From Candidatus Aegiribacteria sp. (lineage in GTDB: Bacteria > Fermentibacterota > Fermentibacteria > Fermentibacterales > JCC-6): a stretch of DNA of 14,663 bases. Below the pieces are notes generated by a model. It was given only the letters and a program-made list of their open reading frames with translations. It was not told the origin of the DNA and did not search any database. The DNA is taken from NCBI GenBank assembly GCA_030640155.1, contig DAOWJX010000292.1, positions 1 to 14,663 on the forward strand. Reading direction: 5' to 3'. This document shows positions 14,106 through 14,663 of the stretch, one piece after another. How positions within the stretch are numbered: the first letter of the stretch is position 1; every line of letters begins with the position of its first letter. The position numbers and the translations under genes are program-made.

Positions 14106-14663
14106 ATGAAGAAGACTCAATCTCAGAAAAGTCATTACGATGATTTCTATTCAAAAGGCGGATGGACATACAGTAACTGGCGTCATAAAAGATTCCTGGT
14201 TAAGAATATTGTTAAACCCCTGAAACTGCAGAAGGGTTTAAAGATACTGGAAATAGGCTGCGGGATGGGTTTCCATTGTAATCTGCTTTCTAAATTAGGA
14301 TTTGATGTAACAGGCGTAGATCTATCAGAGGCCGGTATTGACTATGCGAAGAATCATTTCTCTGAACCTCAATTCTTTGATATGGATGGGCTCAACTTAT
14401 CGTCTGTATTTGAATATGAGCATTTTGATGTCATCTTCTCCAGAGGAATGAGCTGGTATCATTATGAGTTAAATGGAATAAACAAACATGGTATTGATGT
14501 TCCGAGCTGCACAAAGGAGCTTTTCCGTTTATTAAACAGGAATGGCATTTTCATTCTTCAGATCGTAACTGATTTTTCAGGGAGCCGCCCTGATGACAAG
14601 GTCCATTACAGCAAACTTGAGGATTATGTAAAACTCTTCAGTGCGCTCGGTGAAGTTATCTAC
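14106..14663 (+). CDS. Class I SAM-dependent methyltransferase, 5' part only
   Basis: The frame is open through the right edge, giving the first 186 residues, so the C-terminus lies outside the window. Start ATG 14106 has AAGGAG six bases upstream. It begins MKKTQSQKSHYDDFYSKGGW, a common opening for small-molecule or glycan-linked methyltransferases. Motif I is KILEIGCGMGFHCNLLSKLG, then VTGVDLSEAGIDYAKNHF with the acidic residue that holds the SAM ribose. A later FDVIFSRGMSWYHYE stands where motif IV normally lies, and LLNRNGIFILQ is the usual post-motif strand. It is a cytoplasmic Rossmann-fold enzyme; the substrate cannot be read from the sequence. Its place beside a glycosyltransferase and, further left, an O-antigen ligase makes a role in surface-glycan modification reasonable but unproven. 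It is divergent from the decayed transposase and the T9SS-tailed protein gene. Confidence 0.85.
   Translation, partial: MKKTQSQKSHYDDFYSKGGWTYSNWRHKRFLVKNIVKPLKLQKGLKILEIGCGMGFHCNLLSKLGFDVTGVDLSEAGIDYAKNHFSEPQFFDMDGLNLSSVFEYEHFDVIFSRGMSWYHYELNGINKHGIDVPSCTKELFRLLNRNGIFILQIVTDFSGSRPDDKVHYSKLEDYVKLFSALGEVIY

Overview
The window comes from a bacterium with an outer membrane, probably a member or relative of the FCB group or an uncultured candidate phylum. Three things point there: a DUF5916-type outer-membrane barrel, a C-terminal type IX secretion (Por) sorting tail on a large extracellular protein, and well-formed GGAGG-type ribosome sites in front of most genes. TAA, TAG and TGA all serve as stops, so the standard bacterial code fits. 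The phylum is inference, not something the sequence proves.

Left part (1-8519): housekeeping and envelope genes. The 3' end of an outer-membrane barrel gene is followed after 14 bases by a ferredoxin-like Fe-S protein with a striking CCCCSCCC run. Convergent to it, on the minus strand, is a two-gene unit: a DOMON-domain lipoprotein and a flavin-reductase-like protein 3 bases apart. Divergent from that unit runs a plus-strand series: histidyl-tRNA synthetase (true start at 3273), a membrane-anchored GAF plus PP2C/SpoIIE phosphatase of the RsbU kind, and an O-antigen-ligase-like protein that starts at a TTG.

Right part (8567-14663): visibly more AT-rich and accessory in character. On the minus strand are a GT39-like membrane glycosyltransferase and, upstream of it, a roughly 1034-codon gene for a secreted TIM-barrel (glycoside-hydrolase-like) protein with a T9SS tail. 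That gene is broken as it stands. Its signal peptide at 13139 is separated from the rest by a one-base frameshift near 13102, and an in-frame TAA lies at 12863-12865, so a simple ORF call starting at 12697 misses the first 147 codons. Upstream of it, 13287-13928 is a decayed, truncated IS1380-family transposase remnant with several stops and frameshifts. The window ends in the first 186 codons of a class I SAM-dependent methyltransferase, preceded by a long perfect inverted repeat.

Taken together, the right part looks like a surface-glycan or secreted-protein accessory region that has been disturbed by transposition. I found no tRNA, rRNA or CRISPR array.
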